Below, in pieces: positions 25,671 through 34,366 of a stretch of 52,073 nucleotides of DNA. The position numbers and the translations under genes were made by a program. Origin of the DNA: Lachnospiraceae bacterium (lineage in GTDB: Bacteria > Bacillota > Clostridia > Lachnospirales > Lachnospiraceae); NCBI GenBank assembly GCA_015057435.1, contig SVEJ01000023.1, positions 1-52,073 on the forward strand. Reading direction: 5' to 3'. The stretch's first letter is position 1, and every line of letters starts with the position of its first letter. Under the pieces are notes generated by a model, which was not told where the DNA came from, searched no databases, and was given only the letters and a program-made list of their open reading frames with translations.

Positions 25671-26615
25671 TTAAATTTCATACACATACTCTGTCGCTGA
25701 AAGCTCTGCTCTTGCGTCATTTTTGATTGCCAAATCCGGTGGCGTAACGGATACTCTGGTCTTTGCTGGAATGGAGCTTGTGATAAATGCACCACCACCG
25801 ATAACAGATTCGCGTCCGATAACGGTTTCGCCACCTAAGATAGTTGCATTGGAATAAATGGTTACATTATCCTCAATTGTTGGGTGACGACGTACACCTG
25901 AAAGATGCTGACCACCTCTGGTACTAAGCGCACCAAGCGTAACGCCCTGGTAGAGCTTTACGTAATCGCCGATTACGGTGGTCTCACCGATTACAATTCC
26001 GGTTCCGTGGTCCATGAAAAAGTATTTTCCGATGGTAGCACCGGCGTTGATATCAATACCTGTTTTGTTATGGGCATGTTCTGTCATGATTCTAGGAATA
26101 AATGGTACTTTCATCTTATACAATTCATGGGCAATTCTGTATACGAATATTGCGTAGAAGCCGGGATATGAGAAAATAATCTGCTCGCGACTGTCTGCTG
26201 CAGGGTCTCCATCATAACCAGCCTGTACGTCTAATAATAACATCTTTTGGATGTCCGGGATTTTTGAAAGAAAATCGCAACAGATAGATTCGGCTTGTTG
26301 CTTTATGTGGGGTGTACCGGCAGTGACTTCTTCATTACAGTCATAAGCCAGTGCGATTGCAATTTGTTTTTTGAGCTTGCGATGAAGTGTGGCTAACATC
26401 TGACCGGTGTAGTAAGATGCATTACCGGAGTCGACACGCTCTATGCTGAAGTATCCCGGAAAAATCAGTTGTTTCAAATCTTCCAAAATTTCAATAATTG
26501 TACTGCGGACAGGAAGTCGTTTGTCGCCTTTTCCGAGTAACAGATCAGATTGTGTATAGTTATTATTGATGGCATTTACAATATCAGGTAATATTTCGCT
26601 AAAATGTTGATTCAT
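25671..26615 (-). CDS. epsC: Serine O-acetyltransferase, EpsC/SatA type
   Basis: Makes O-acetylserine, the precursor of cysteine, from serine and acetyl-CoA. The 314 residues comprise an N-terminal helical domain longer than in E. coli CysE, followed by the left-handed parallel beta-helix made of hexapeptide repeats (TGIDINAGATIGKYFFMDHGTGIVIGETT and on). The catalytic His lies in MTEHAHNKTG, and the DHGTG and QGVTLG motifs are intact. The start is set by AGGAGG nine bases upstream. No cysK is nearby. It shares a 300-base divergent promoter region with cheX and lies upstream of the ABC-F gene. Confidence 0.93.
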   Translation of the reverse strand: MNQHFSEILPDIVNAINNNYTQSDLLLGKGDKRLPVRSTIIEILEDLKQLIFPGYFSIERVDSGNASYYTGQMLATLHRKLKKQIAIALAYDCNEEVTAGTPHIKQQAESICCDFLSKIPDIQKMLLLDVQAGYDGDPAADSREQIIFSYPGFYAIFVYRIAHELYKMKVPFIPRIMTEHAHNKTGIDINAGATIGKYFFMDHGTGIVIGETTVIGDYVKLYQGVTLGALSTRGGQHLSGVRRHPTIEDNVTIYSNATILGGETVIGRESVIGGGAFITSSIPAKTRVSVTPPDLAIKNDARAELSATEYVYEI

Positions 26616-26778
26616 TGAGGAATCCTCCTAATTGAAATGTTCTCTTTACAGTATATATATTCTTGTTGTGATAAAATTTTACATATGTGATCACGTGTAA
26701 AGTCGTGATTTGCGTAATTAGTATAACATAGGAAGAAAAAAGAAAAAACAAAATATTAAAAAATTGTGAAAAAAGGTC
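26616..26778. promoter_or_regulatory. Divergent intergenic region with an imperfect dyad upstream of epsC
   Basis: The stretch contains TTTACATATGTGA / TCACGTGTAAA (26678-26701), an imperfect dyad centred on the palindrome GTGATCAC. It is a plausible operator for the serine acetyltransferase gene, but it does not match a CymR or T-box pattern that I know. Several TATACT-like boxes are present on the minus strand without convincing -35 partners. No gene is seen. Confidence 0.4.
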
Positions 26779-26806
26779 TTGCAAAAAAGGAAACATTTGA
26801 TACAAT
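26779..26806 (+). promoter_or_regulatory. Upstream promoter for cheX
   Basis: TTGCAA (26779-26784), 16-base spacer, TACAAT (26801-26806). It lies about 110 bases before the cheX start codon. Confidence 0.55.
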
Positions 26807-26846
26807 AGACAAATATCAAAAAAAGTCAAAAACTTCTCTTTTTTGT

Positions 26847-26875
26847 TTGATATGTATATTGGTTTCATGTATAAT
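26847..26875 (+). promoter_or_regulatory. Main promoter for cheX
   Basis: TTGATA (26847-26852), 17-base spacer, TATAAT (26870-26875). The start codon is 43 bases downstream of the -10 box, after a GAAAGAGG ribosome binding site. Confidence 0.75.
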
Positions 26876-26917
26876 AGACTATTATGTGAATAGCAATTTA
26901 GCGGAAAGAGGATAAAG

Positions 26918-27394
26918 ATGAGAAAAGCTTTGGATGTGAATAATATTAATCCATTTTTGCAATCTACAATGAGTGTCTTTGAAAGTGTGACACAGATGAA
27001 GCTGACTGTAGGAAAGCCTGTATTGGCAGATTTTTCTTTTACAGAACCAACTTATTCTATTACAGTAGGAGTTGTGGGTCAGATGAAGGGACAGGCCGTA
27101 TTGGCAATGAATGTTGAGAATGCAAAAGTAATTGCAAGTAAGATGATGTTCGGTATGCCGATTGCAGAGTTAGATGAGATGGCTTGTTCGGCACTGAATG
27201 AGCTTAGTAACATGATTATGGGTAATACAGCAACCGTCTTTTCTACACAGGGAAAGGTGATTGATATTACGCCACCAATTTCTATGATTGGAACAGATTT
27301 GCAGATTAAGTCAGACATCGATCCAATTGCAGTACCGCTTATGTTTGACGGTGCAGAGTTTTTGAAACTTTACATTTGTGTATATGAAGAGTAA
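26918..27394 (+). CDS. cheX: CheX-family chemotaxis phosphatase
   Basis: A 158-residue CheC/CheX-type protein that removes phosphate from CheY-P. The catalytic helix is visible as CSALNELSNMIMGNTATVFSTQG (about residues 90-112), with the conserved E-x2-N and a second Asn. The flanking beta strands (SITVGVVGQMKGQAVLAM, VPLMFDGAEFLKLYICV) match CheX. There is one E/N helix, as in CheX, rather than the two of CheC. No other chemotaxis or flagellar gene is in the window; it stands alone between epsC and guaB with two promoters. It could serve a distant che operon or act on another receiver domain. Confidence 0.85.
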   Translation: MRKALDVNNINPFLQSTMSVFESVTQMKLTVGKPVLADFSFTEPTYSITVGVVGQMKGQAVLAMNVENAKVIASKMMFGMPIAELDEMACSALNELSNMIMGNTATVFSTQGKVIDITPPISMIGTDLQIKSDIDPIAVPLMFDGAEFLKLYICVYEE

Positions 27395-27418
27395 TTAGTA
27401 GCTACTTATCGGAAATGA

Positions 27419-28939
<1,521 letters not shown>

Positions 28940-28956
28940 TTATAGTTTTGATATTT

Positions 28957-28997
28957 AGGAGAAGAATCATTGTTGATTCTTCTCCTGTTCTGTTTTT
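28957..28997 (+). terminator. Terminator of guaB
   Basis: A perfect 13-bp stem AGGAGAAGAATCA (28957-28969) / TGATTCTTCTCCT (28974-28986) with a TTGT loop. A T-rich tail, GTTCTGTTTTT, follows. Confidence 0.82.
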
Positions 28998-29024
28998 GGC
29001 AATAAAAACTTGTATTATTATATA
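28996..29024 (+). promoter_or_regulatory. Putative promoter of the rubrerythrin gene
   Basis: TTGGCA (28996-29001), 17-base spacer, TATATA (29019-29024). RNA from it would start near 29031 and immediately form the hairpin at 29041-29068, an attenuator-like order. Confidence 0.5.
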
Positions 29025-29040
29025 CAAAATGTTTTGTGTA

Positions 29041-29068
29041 AGGAGTTGATAAAATTCAACTCCTTTTT
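29041..29068 (+). terminator. Second, terminator-like hairpin ahead of rubrerythrin
   Basis: The stem AGGAGTTGA (29041-29049) / TCAACTCCT (29056-29064) is followed by TTTTG. It is either a backup terminator for guaB or a leader attenuator for rubrerythrin, since a promoter-like sequence lies just upstream. Confidence 0.7.
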
Positions 29069-29094
29069 GTATATAAATGGTATAGTTTGTCAAT

Positions 29095-29121
29095 CCTTAT
29101 AGATATTAACTTATAAGGAGG
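29095..29121 (+). promoter_or_regulatory. Hairpin that can mask the rubrerythrin ribosome binding site
   Basis: CCTTATA (29095-29101) is complementary to TATAAGG (29112-29118), whose last bases are the start of the AAGGAGG Shine-Dalgarno sequence. Folding would partly hide the ribosome binding site. The pairing is only seven bases, so it is weak. Confidence 0.4.
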
Positions 29122-29126
29122 ACATT

Positions 29127-29723
29127 ATGGCAGTTAATTTCAAAGACAGCAAAACCAAAGAAAATCTAATGAAAGCATTTGCAGGAGAGTCTCAGGCAAG
29201 AAATCGATATACCTATGCGGCGCAGCAGGCACATGAGCAAAATCTTCATGTGTTAGAAGAAGTGTTCAAGTTCACTGCAGAGCAGGAGAGAGCACACGGA
29301 AAGGTATTCTATGAATTCTTAACAGATTTATCCGGTGAGAATATATCGATTGATGGAACCTATCCGATTGATATTAGCGAGTCATTAGAGGATTTACTTG
29401 GTATGGCAGCGCATAATGAAAATGAAGAGCATGACGTGGTGTATAAGGAATTTGAACAGGTGGCAAAGGAAGAAGGCTTTGATGACATAGCAAGAGCATT
29501 CTTTATGATTGGAAGAGTGGAAAAAATGCACGCTGAACGCTTCGAGAAATTCAAAAAATGGATGGAAGAGAATAAATTATTCGTATCCGATGTATCTACG
29601 GCTTGGATGTGTTTAAATTGTGGTCATACAATCGAGACAAAGCTTGCACCAACAGAGTGCCCAGTGTGTGGTGAGAATCAGGGGTATTTTGTACGCGTAA
29701 GTCTAGCTCCGTATACAGAATAA
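29127..29723 (+). CDS. Rubrerythrin
   Basis: A 198-residue non-haem di-iron peroxidase that detoxifies hydrogen peroxide in anaerobes with electrons from rubredoxin or NADH. The four-helix ferritin-like domain carries the two iron-binding helices (AGESQARNRYTYAA and EEVFKFTAEQERAHGKVF near the start, then HNENEEHDVVYKEF and IGRVEKMHAERFEKF). The C-terminal rubredoxin-like domain has MCLNCGH and CPVCGENQ. The ribosome binding site AAGGAGG is excellent. The leader contains two hairpins. It is a stand-alone gene closed by its own terminator. Confidence 0.95.
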   Translation: MAVNFKDSKTKENLMKAFAGESQARNRYTYAAQQAHEQNLHVLEEVFKFTAEQERAHGKVFYEFLTDLSGENISIDGTYPIDISESLEDLLGMAAHNENEEHDVVYKEFEQVAKEEGFDDIARAFFMIGRVEKMHAERFEKFKKWMEENKLFVSDVSTAWMCLNCGHTIETKLAPTECPVCGENQGYFVRVSLAPYTE

Positions 29724-29739
29724 AAGAGAAAGTATAATG

Positions 29740-29781
29740 AGGTGTTTGTGTAGGAAAGTAAACCTTGCAAGCACCTTTTTC
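29740..29781 (+). terminator. Terminator of rubrerythrin
   Basis: AGGTGTTTG (29740-29748) pairs with CAAGCACCT (29768-29776), with one G-T pair, followed by TTTTTC. Confidence 0.8.
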
Positions 29782-29880
29782 TTTGGTGCCATTTGGGCAG
29801 AATTGTTAATGAGAATAGTTGCTTTTCATGGTCGTTACATATAAAATATATTCAGCATATGTTGCCAGGAGGATGGATGA

Positions 29881-30372
29881 ATGAAACTAACAACTCTTTG
29901 TTATATCGAAAAGAATAACCAATATTTGATGTTACATAGAACCAAAAAAGAAAATGACCAAAGCCACGATAAGTGGTTAGGAATCGGTGGTAAGCTAGAA
30001 CAAGATGAAAGTCCGGAAGATTGTATGAAACGTGAGATTATGGAAGAAACCGGACTTACTGTCACAAGCTTTACCTTTGCAGGGGTTATCACATTTGTTT
30101 CGGATGTCTGGGAGACAGAGTATATGTTTTTATATGTAGTGGACGGATTTACCGGAGATTTGATTACCTGTGACGAAGGGGATTTGCAGTGGGTACCGAA
30201 GGAAGAAGTTATGAAACTGAAGCTCTGGGAGGGTGACCGCATTTTTATCAACCGTCTTTTGAATGAGGAATATGGTTTTTCAATACGCTATGTATATAAG
30301 GGTGATGATTTGGTAGAAGTGTCAGGAACTGTTACGGACGAGGATTGGAAAATTATAGAGGAATATCGGTAA
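29881..30372 (+). CDS. Nudix hydrolase, 8-oxo-dGTP diphosphatase-like
   Basis: A 163-residue pyrophosphohydrolase with a perfect Nudix box, GX5EX7REUXEEXGU, starting at GKLEQDESPEDC and ending EIMEETGL (about residues 37-59). The N-terminus TTLCYIEKNNQYLMLHR and the DKWLGIGGK segment are typical of the MutT/YtkD branch that cleans oxidised nucleotides. ATG 29881 follows AGGAGG by ten bases. It is preceded by rubrerythrin, another oxidative-damage gene, but a terminator separates them, so co-transcription is unlikely. Exact substrate is uncertain. Confidence 0.9.
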   Translation: MKLTTLCYIEKNNQYLMLHRTKKENDQSHDKWLGIGGKLEQDESPEDCMKREIMEETGLTVTSFTFAGVITFVSDVWETEYMFLYVVDGFTGDLITCDEGDLQWVPKEEVMKLKLWEGDRIFINRLLNEEYGFSIRYVYKGDDLVEVSGTVTDEDWKIIEEYR

Positions 30373-30380
30373 AATAACCC

Positions 30381-30408
30381 TTGTAGATAATTTCATTTAA
30401 GGTATAAT
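30381..30408 (+). promoter_or_regulatory. Promoter of the pyrF operon
   Basis: TTGTAG (30381-30386), 16-base spacer, TATAAT (30403-30408). The leader to pyrF is about 90 bases, and no PyrR-type attenuator is recognised in it. Confidence 0.7.
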
Positions 30409-30466
30409 AGAATTGCGCGAGTTGTTATATGACAAAGTAATTCGTTATATCAATATTAGTGATAAT

Positions 30467-30486
30467 AATGGACGCAAAAGTCCATT
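30467..30486 (+). promoter_or_regulatory. Small leader hairpin before pyrF
   Basis: AATGGAC-GCAAAA-GTCCATT is a perfect 7-bp stem ending six bases before the AGGAGG ribosome binding site. It may affect translation or message stability. Confidence 0.45.
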
Positions 30487-30502
30487 AACATAGGAGGATA
30501 AC

Positions 30503-31432
30503 ATGATTAACACATTAGTAAACAAAATTGCAACTTTGAATGCACCGGTTGTTGTGGGCTTAGACCCAATGCTTTCTTATGTGCCAGAACACATTCAGAA
30601 AGCAGCATTTGAACAGTATGGTGAGACTTTGGAAGGAGCAGCAGAAGCAATTTGGCAGTTCAATAAAGCTATTGTAGATGCGACTTATGATTTGATTCCG
30701 GCAGTAAAGCCACAGATTGCTATGTATGAGCAGTTTGGTATTCCGGGACTTGCAGCATTTGAAAAGACATGTGCGTACTGTAAGGAAAAGGGCTTGGTTG
30801 TAATTGGTGATATAAAAAGAGGAGATATCGGTTCTACTTCTACCGCATATGCAGTAGGACATATCGGTAAGGTACAAGTTGGCAGTAACACTTTCTCTGG
30901 TTTTTCCGAGGATTTCGTAACTGTGAATCCATACCTTGGTTCGGATGGTGTGAAACCTTTCGTAGAAGTTTGTAAGCAGGAGAACAAAGGTATCTTCGTT
31001 TTAGTTAAGACTTCGAATCCTTCTTCTGGTGAGTTCCAGGATCAGTTGGTTGACGGAACACCACTTTATGAGTTGGTTGCTAAGAAGGTTGTAGAATGGG
31101 GCGAAGAGTGTATGGGAGATACCTACAGTAATGTTGGTTGTGTAGTTGGTGCTACTTATCCGGAGATGGGTAAAGTACTTCGTAAATTGATGCCTAAGAC
31201 CTATATCTTAGTACCTGGTTATGGTGCACAGGGTGGTAAGGCTGAAGATTTGGTACACTACTTCAACGCAGATGGACTTGGTGCAATTGTGAATTCTTCA
31301 AGAGGAATTATTGCAGCTTACAAGCAGGACAAGTATGCTAAGTTTGGAGCAGAGAATTTTGCAGACGCGTCTCGTCAGGCTGTCATCGATATGGTAGAGG
31401 ATATTACAGGAGCGATCTGCGCGTTGAAATGA
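30503..31432 (+). CDS. pyrF: Orotidine 5'-phosphate decarboxylase (type 2)
   Basis: The last step of UMP synthesis: it removes CO2 from OMP. The 309 residues fit the longer type 2 subfamily. Landmarks are PVVVGLDPML near the start, AVKPQIAMYEQFG, the catalytic GDIKRGDIGSTS (about residues 96-107), and VPGYGAQGG near residue 240 for the phosphate site. AGGAGG lies six bases upstream. It heads a pyrF-pyrK-pyrD cluster, with a structured 145-base gap before pyrK. Other pyr genes are outside the window. Confidence 0.96.
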   Translation: MINTLVNKIATLNAPVVVGLDPMLSYVPEHIQKAAFEQYGETLEGAAEAIWQFNKAIVDATYDLIPAVKPQIAMYEQFGIPGLAAFEKTCAYCKEKGLVVIGDIKRGDIGSTSTAYAVGHIGKVQVGSNTFSGFSEDFVTVNPYLGSDGVKPFVEVCKQENKGIFVLVKTSNPSSGEFQDQLVDGTPLYELVAKKVVEWGEECMGDTYSNVGCVVGATYPEMGKVLRKLMPKTYILVPGYGAQGGKAEDLVHYFNADGLGAIVNSSRGIIAAYKQDKYAKFGAENFADASRQAVIDMVEDITGAICALK

Positions 31433-31451
31433 GCCATGCGTGGTTGAGCTG

Positions 31452-31551
31452 AATTGTCTGTGTGAGCTTGCTCACAATCAGACAATTTCAAGCGGAAGCA
31501 CATACGGCGAATGCCGTGACACCGAGCAAGCTTGCTTGCGTAGGGCATGGC
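31452..31551. repeat. Composite double-hairpin element, copy B, inside the pyr operon
   Basis: Hairpin 1 (31452-31487) has stem AATTGTCTG-TGTGAGC, a TT loop, and right arm GCTCACA, a 2-base AT bulge, then CAGACAATT. GGCGAATG follows at 31506-31513. Hairpin 2 has outer arms GCCGTG (31513-31518) / CATGGC (31546-31551) and inner GCAAGC-TT-GCTTGC (31526-31539). Its plan equals the element at 20206-20279. It sits between two co-directional genes of one pathway, so it is transcribed. Confidence 0.65.
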
Positions 31552-31577
31552 TTGGATAAAGAATAAGGAGAACGACA

Positions 31578-32342
31578 ATGAGTGGAGTGAAAATGACCGC
31601 GAAGGTTAGAAGTCAGGAAAAGCTTTCAAGTGATATTTATAGCTTGGTTTTGCATGCACCGGAGATTGCTAATGCATCAAAACCGGGACAGTTTGTTTCG
31701 TTATATAGCAAGAATGGAGCCAATTTGTTGCCAAGACCAATCAGTATCTGTGAGTTTGATACAGAAAAAGGGACAGTTCGTCTTGTGTATCGTGTGGTTG
31801 GTAAAGGAACAGATGAGTTTTCCAAGTTAAAAGAGGGCGATAAGATTGATGTCATGGGTCCTCTTGGTAATGGTTTTACATTAAAGGATAAGAAGGCAAT
31901 TTTGATTGGTGGTGGTATTGGTATTCCGCCAATGGTAGAGCTTGCCAAGTGGTTAGATTGTGAAAAGAGCATTGTGTTAGGGTTCCGTGACGAGACATTC
32001 TTGTTAGAAGATTTAGAGCCAAGTGGTGAGGTATATATCGCCAGTGAAGATGGTAAGCATGGTGTACAAGGTAATGTGTTAGATGCCATTCGTGAGTATG
32101 AGATTGAGGGTGATATCATTTATGCCTGTGGTCCAACACCAATGCTTCGTGCCATTAAGGAATATGCGATTGCTAATAATATTGAAGCGCAGATTTCCAT
32201 GGAAGAGAAGATGGCATGTGGAATCGGAGCATGCCTTGCATGTGTTTGTAAGTCTAAGGAAGTGGACTATCACACCAATGTGAATAATAAGCGTATCTGT
32301 AAGGATGGGCCGGTATTTGATGCACGGGAGGTGGAATTTTAA
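31578..32342 (+). CDS. pyrK: Dihydroorotate dehydrogenase B, electron-transfer subunit
   Basis: The flavin and [2Fe-2S] subunit that passes electrons from PyrD to NAD. The 254-residue product has the ferredoxin-reductase-like FAD domain (LLPRPISICEFD, VYRVVGKGTDEFS), the NAD-binding fold with GGGIGIPPMVELAK, and the C-terminal iron-sulfur motif MACGIGACLACVC plus a fourth Cys in RICKDGPVF. AAGGAG lies seven to eight bases before the ATG. Its stop codon directly abuts the pyrD start, so the subunits are made together. Confidence 0.95.
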   Translation: MSGVKMTAKVRSQEKLSSDIYSLVLHAPEIANASKPGQFVSLYSKNGANLLPRPISICEFDTEKGTVRLVYRVVGKGTDEFSKLKEGDKIDVMGPLGNGFTLKDKKAILIGGGIGIPPMVELAKWLDCEKSIVLGFRDETFLLEDLEPSGEVYIASEDGKHGVQGNVLDAIREYEIEGDIIYACGPTPMLRAIKEYAIANNIEAQISMEEKMACGIGACLACVCKSKEVDYHTNVNNKRICKDGPVFDAREVEF

Positions 32343-33245
32343 ATGAATCTTTCAGTAAATATTGCAGGAGTAGAATTTAAGAATCCGGTAACGGTTGCAT
32401 CCGGTACTTTTGGTTCCGGTGCCGAGTATGGTGATTTTGTTGATCTGAGCAAGTTAGGTGCAGTTACTACCAAGGGTGTAGCAAACATCCCTTGGCCTGG
32501 TAATCCAACGCCACGTATCGCAGAAACTTACGGTGGAATGATGAATGCAGTAGGGTTACAGAATCCGGGAATCGATGTGTTCTGTAAAAGAGATATTCCA
32601 TTTTTACAGCAGAACAATGCCAGCATTATTGTAAATGTATGTGGTAAGTCTGAACAGGATTATGTAGAGGTAGTAGAGCGATTGGCAGATGAGGATGTAG
32701 CATTACTTGAGATTAATGTTTCTTGTCCAAATGTCAAAGAAGGTGGTATTGCGTTTGGTCAAGATCCAAAGGCATTAGAGCAGATTACCAAAGCGGTAAA
32801 GGCGAAAGCAAAACAGCCAATTGTGATGAAGTTAAGTCCGAACGTGACAGATATTACAGAGATGGCAAGAGCAGCGGAAGCGGGCGGTGCAGACGCATTA
32901 TCGCTTATTAATACATTAACAGGTATGAAGATTGACATTAACCGTAGAAGCTTTGCAGTGGCAAATAAGACTGGTGGCGTGTCAGGACCGGCAATTAAAC
33001 CGATTGCGGTTCGTATGGTATATCAGGTTGCCAATGCGGTAAAGCTACCATTGATTGGAATGGGAGGTATCATGAATTACGAGGACGCAATCGAATTCAT
33101 GATGGCAGGTGCTACAATGGTATCTGTTGGTACTGCGAACTTCCATAATCCTTGTGTAACCTTAGAGATTATCGAGGGCATGAAGAAGTTCATGGTAGAA
33201 AAGGGCATTGAAGATATTAATGAGATTATTGGATGTGTGAAATAA
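32343..33245 (+). CDS. pyrD: Dihydroorotate dehydrogenase B, catalytic subunit
   Basis: Oxidises dihydroorotate to orotate with FMN and works as a heterotetramer with PyrK. The 300 residues match the class 1B type. Motifs include PVTVASGTFGSGAEY near the start, GLQNPGID, EINVSCPNVKEGG with the catalytic Cys, KLSPNVTDI, NTLTGMKIDI, and the FMN phosphate site GMGGI...GATMVSVGT. Ribosome binding site GGAGGTG lies within the end of pyrK. A strong bidirectional terminator follows. Confidence 0.96.
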   Translation: MNLSVNIAGVEFKNPVTVASGTFGSGAEYGDFVDLSKLGAVTTKGVANIPWPGNPTPRIAETYGGMMNAVGLQNPGIDVFCKRDIPFLQQNNASIIVNVCGKSEQDYVEVVERLADEDVALLEINVSCPNVKEGGIAFGQDPKALEQITKAVKAKAKQPIVMKLSPNVTDITEMARAAEAGGADALSLINTLTGMKIDINRRSFAVANKTGGVSGPAIKPIAVRMVYQVANAVKLPLIGMGGIMNYEDAIEFMMAGATMVSVGTANFHNPCVTLEIIEGMKKFMVEKGIEDINEIIGCVK

Positions 33246-33248
33246 GAT

Positions 33249-33282
33249 AAAAAAGCGAGCAGTTTATACTGCTCGCTTTTTT
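33249..33282. terminator. Strong bidirectional terminator after pyrD
   Basis: A perfect 14-bp stem AAAAAAGCGAGCAG / CTGCTCGCTTTTTT with a TTTATA loop between the convergent pyrD and the minus-strand gene at 33298. Confidence 0.92.
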
Positions 33283-33297
33283 GCGTTAATCATGTTT

Positions 33298-34143
33298 TCA
33301 CTCTTCCCAAGGAATACAATACATAAGAAAATATTCATCATTACTTCCTTGATAGAGATGATAGATTTCTGTACCATCTGGTATCTGTGAATACACCATT
33401 TTTCGAAATGAAGATAAATCGGTGACATCTGTATTATTTAATATTAGAAGCTGTGACAAGGATGAGTCTGCCTCAATTGTAAAATCTGAGTACGTAGGAA
33501 CTCGAAATTCACTGTCTAAAAAAATAATATTTTCAGCATCTGTATACTGTGCCTTATAATAGTTATTGATAGCAGCACTCCATGAACTAGATAAGCTTTT
33601 CAATGTTTCTTTTGGATGGTTATTCCGAATTGCGAGTAGTGTGCCATTTTCGGTGATTAGTACCTCGTGTATTTCATCTGTATCATATCGATAGAAGGTC
33701 ACCTTCCAATAATAAGCGGAATACGTTTGGAAAGAGGATTCGGTACATTGATAGTAATTCGTTTTCCAAGTGTACCAATTGTTGTAAGCAGAGTCAAAAT
33801 GATAAGGATATGCATTCGCAGTATGTAATTGAGAGACTGCATTTCTGGCCAATTCTACAGCCTCGACTTCACTGATGTTAGCACTAGAAGTATCTATTTG
33901 GGTTTGTGTGCTGGCCCATGAACCGGATATCAATTTCATTCGCTCGTATTCCGTAAGCTTCAAAGAAGCATTTTTTGCAATAGCGGAGTTCGATGTATTA
34001 TATAAATCTGTTGATATCGGATTAACAGCACCCAACTTGGATGAAAAAGTGACGTGTAATAAAAAGCCTGGAAGAATGATGCCAAGAATTGTAACTAATA
34101 TAAAACTGGTGATTAAAACTGTTTTGTTATGAAAAATCTTCAT
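33298..34143 (-). CDS. Membrane-anchored extracytoplasmic protein of unknown function
   Basis: A 281-residue protein with a hydrophobic N-terminal segment (about residues 8-30) that acts as an uncleaved anchor or signal peptide, followed by an outside domain rich in Ser, Thr, Tyr and Asn. I do not recognise the fold. The region about 90-180 (EAVELARNAVSQLH, YYWKVTFYRYDTDEIHEVLITENGTLLAI) has the look of a PepSY-like helix-then-sheet unit, which would suit a sensor or inhibitor. It is divergent from the lipoprotein gene at 34367, and its promoter carries the same GATGCATTTTTGA box, exactly 20 bases before the -10, as the response regulator gene at 39423. It therefore probably belongs to that regulon. 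Confidence 0.75.
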   Translation of the reverse strand: MKIFHNKTVLITSFILVTILGIILPGFLLHVTFSSKLGAVNPISTDLYNTSNSAIAKNASLKLTEYERMKLISGSWASTQTQIDTSSANISEVEAVELARNAVSQLHTANAYPYHFDSAYNNWYTWKTNYYQCTESSFQTYSAYYWKVTFYRYDTDEIHEVLITENGTLLAIRNNHPKETLKSLSSSWSAAINNYYKAQYTDAENIIFLDSEFRVPTYSDFTIEADSSLSQLLILNNTDVTDLSSFRKMVYSQIPDGTEIYHLYQGSNDEYFLMYCIPWEE

Positions 34144-34205
34144 ATGTATCTTCCTCTTCCTGTGTTGTAATGTAAATTAATGACAACAGATTTTTTTATG
34201 AAAAG

Positions 34206-34294
34206 ATTATAACATATATTTTTGTCAAAAATGCATCTGTTTGATAACTTTTTGATGCAAAGGAATTGTACATTAATATTTATAAAAAGATAAT
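34206..34294. promoter_or_regulatory. Divergent promoters with 11-bp-phased GAT repeats (site 1)
   Basis: On +, TTGATAAC (34241-34248) and TTGATGCA (34252-34259) are direct repeats exactly 11 bases apart, just before TTGTAC (34266-34271), 17-base spacer, GATAAT (34289-34294). On -, GATGCA (34237-34232) is followed 11 bases later by GACA (34226-34223), and TATAAT (34211-34206) lies exactly 20 bases from GATGCA. The divergent region at 39465-39583 repeats this design. Direct repeats one helical turn apart are typical of OmpR-family sites. Confidence 0.7.
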
Positions 34295-34366
34295 CAAATA
34301 GCAGAGGATAAGATGATAGCTATTTCACACAGTATATGTTATAAACAATTTGAAAGGGAGAGGATT

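Noticed and set aside
30409-30502. PyrR attenuator or riboswitch ahead of pyrF
   Set aside because: The leader is under 100 bases and has only a 7-bp hairpin without T-run; no PyrR-binding loop consensus was seen.
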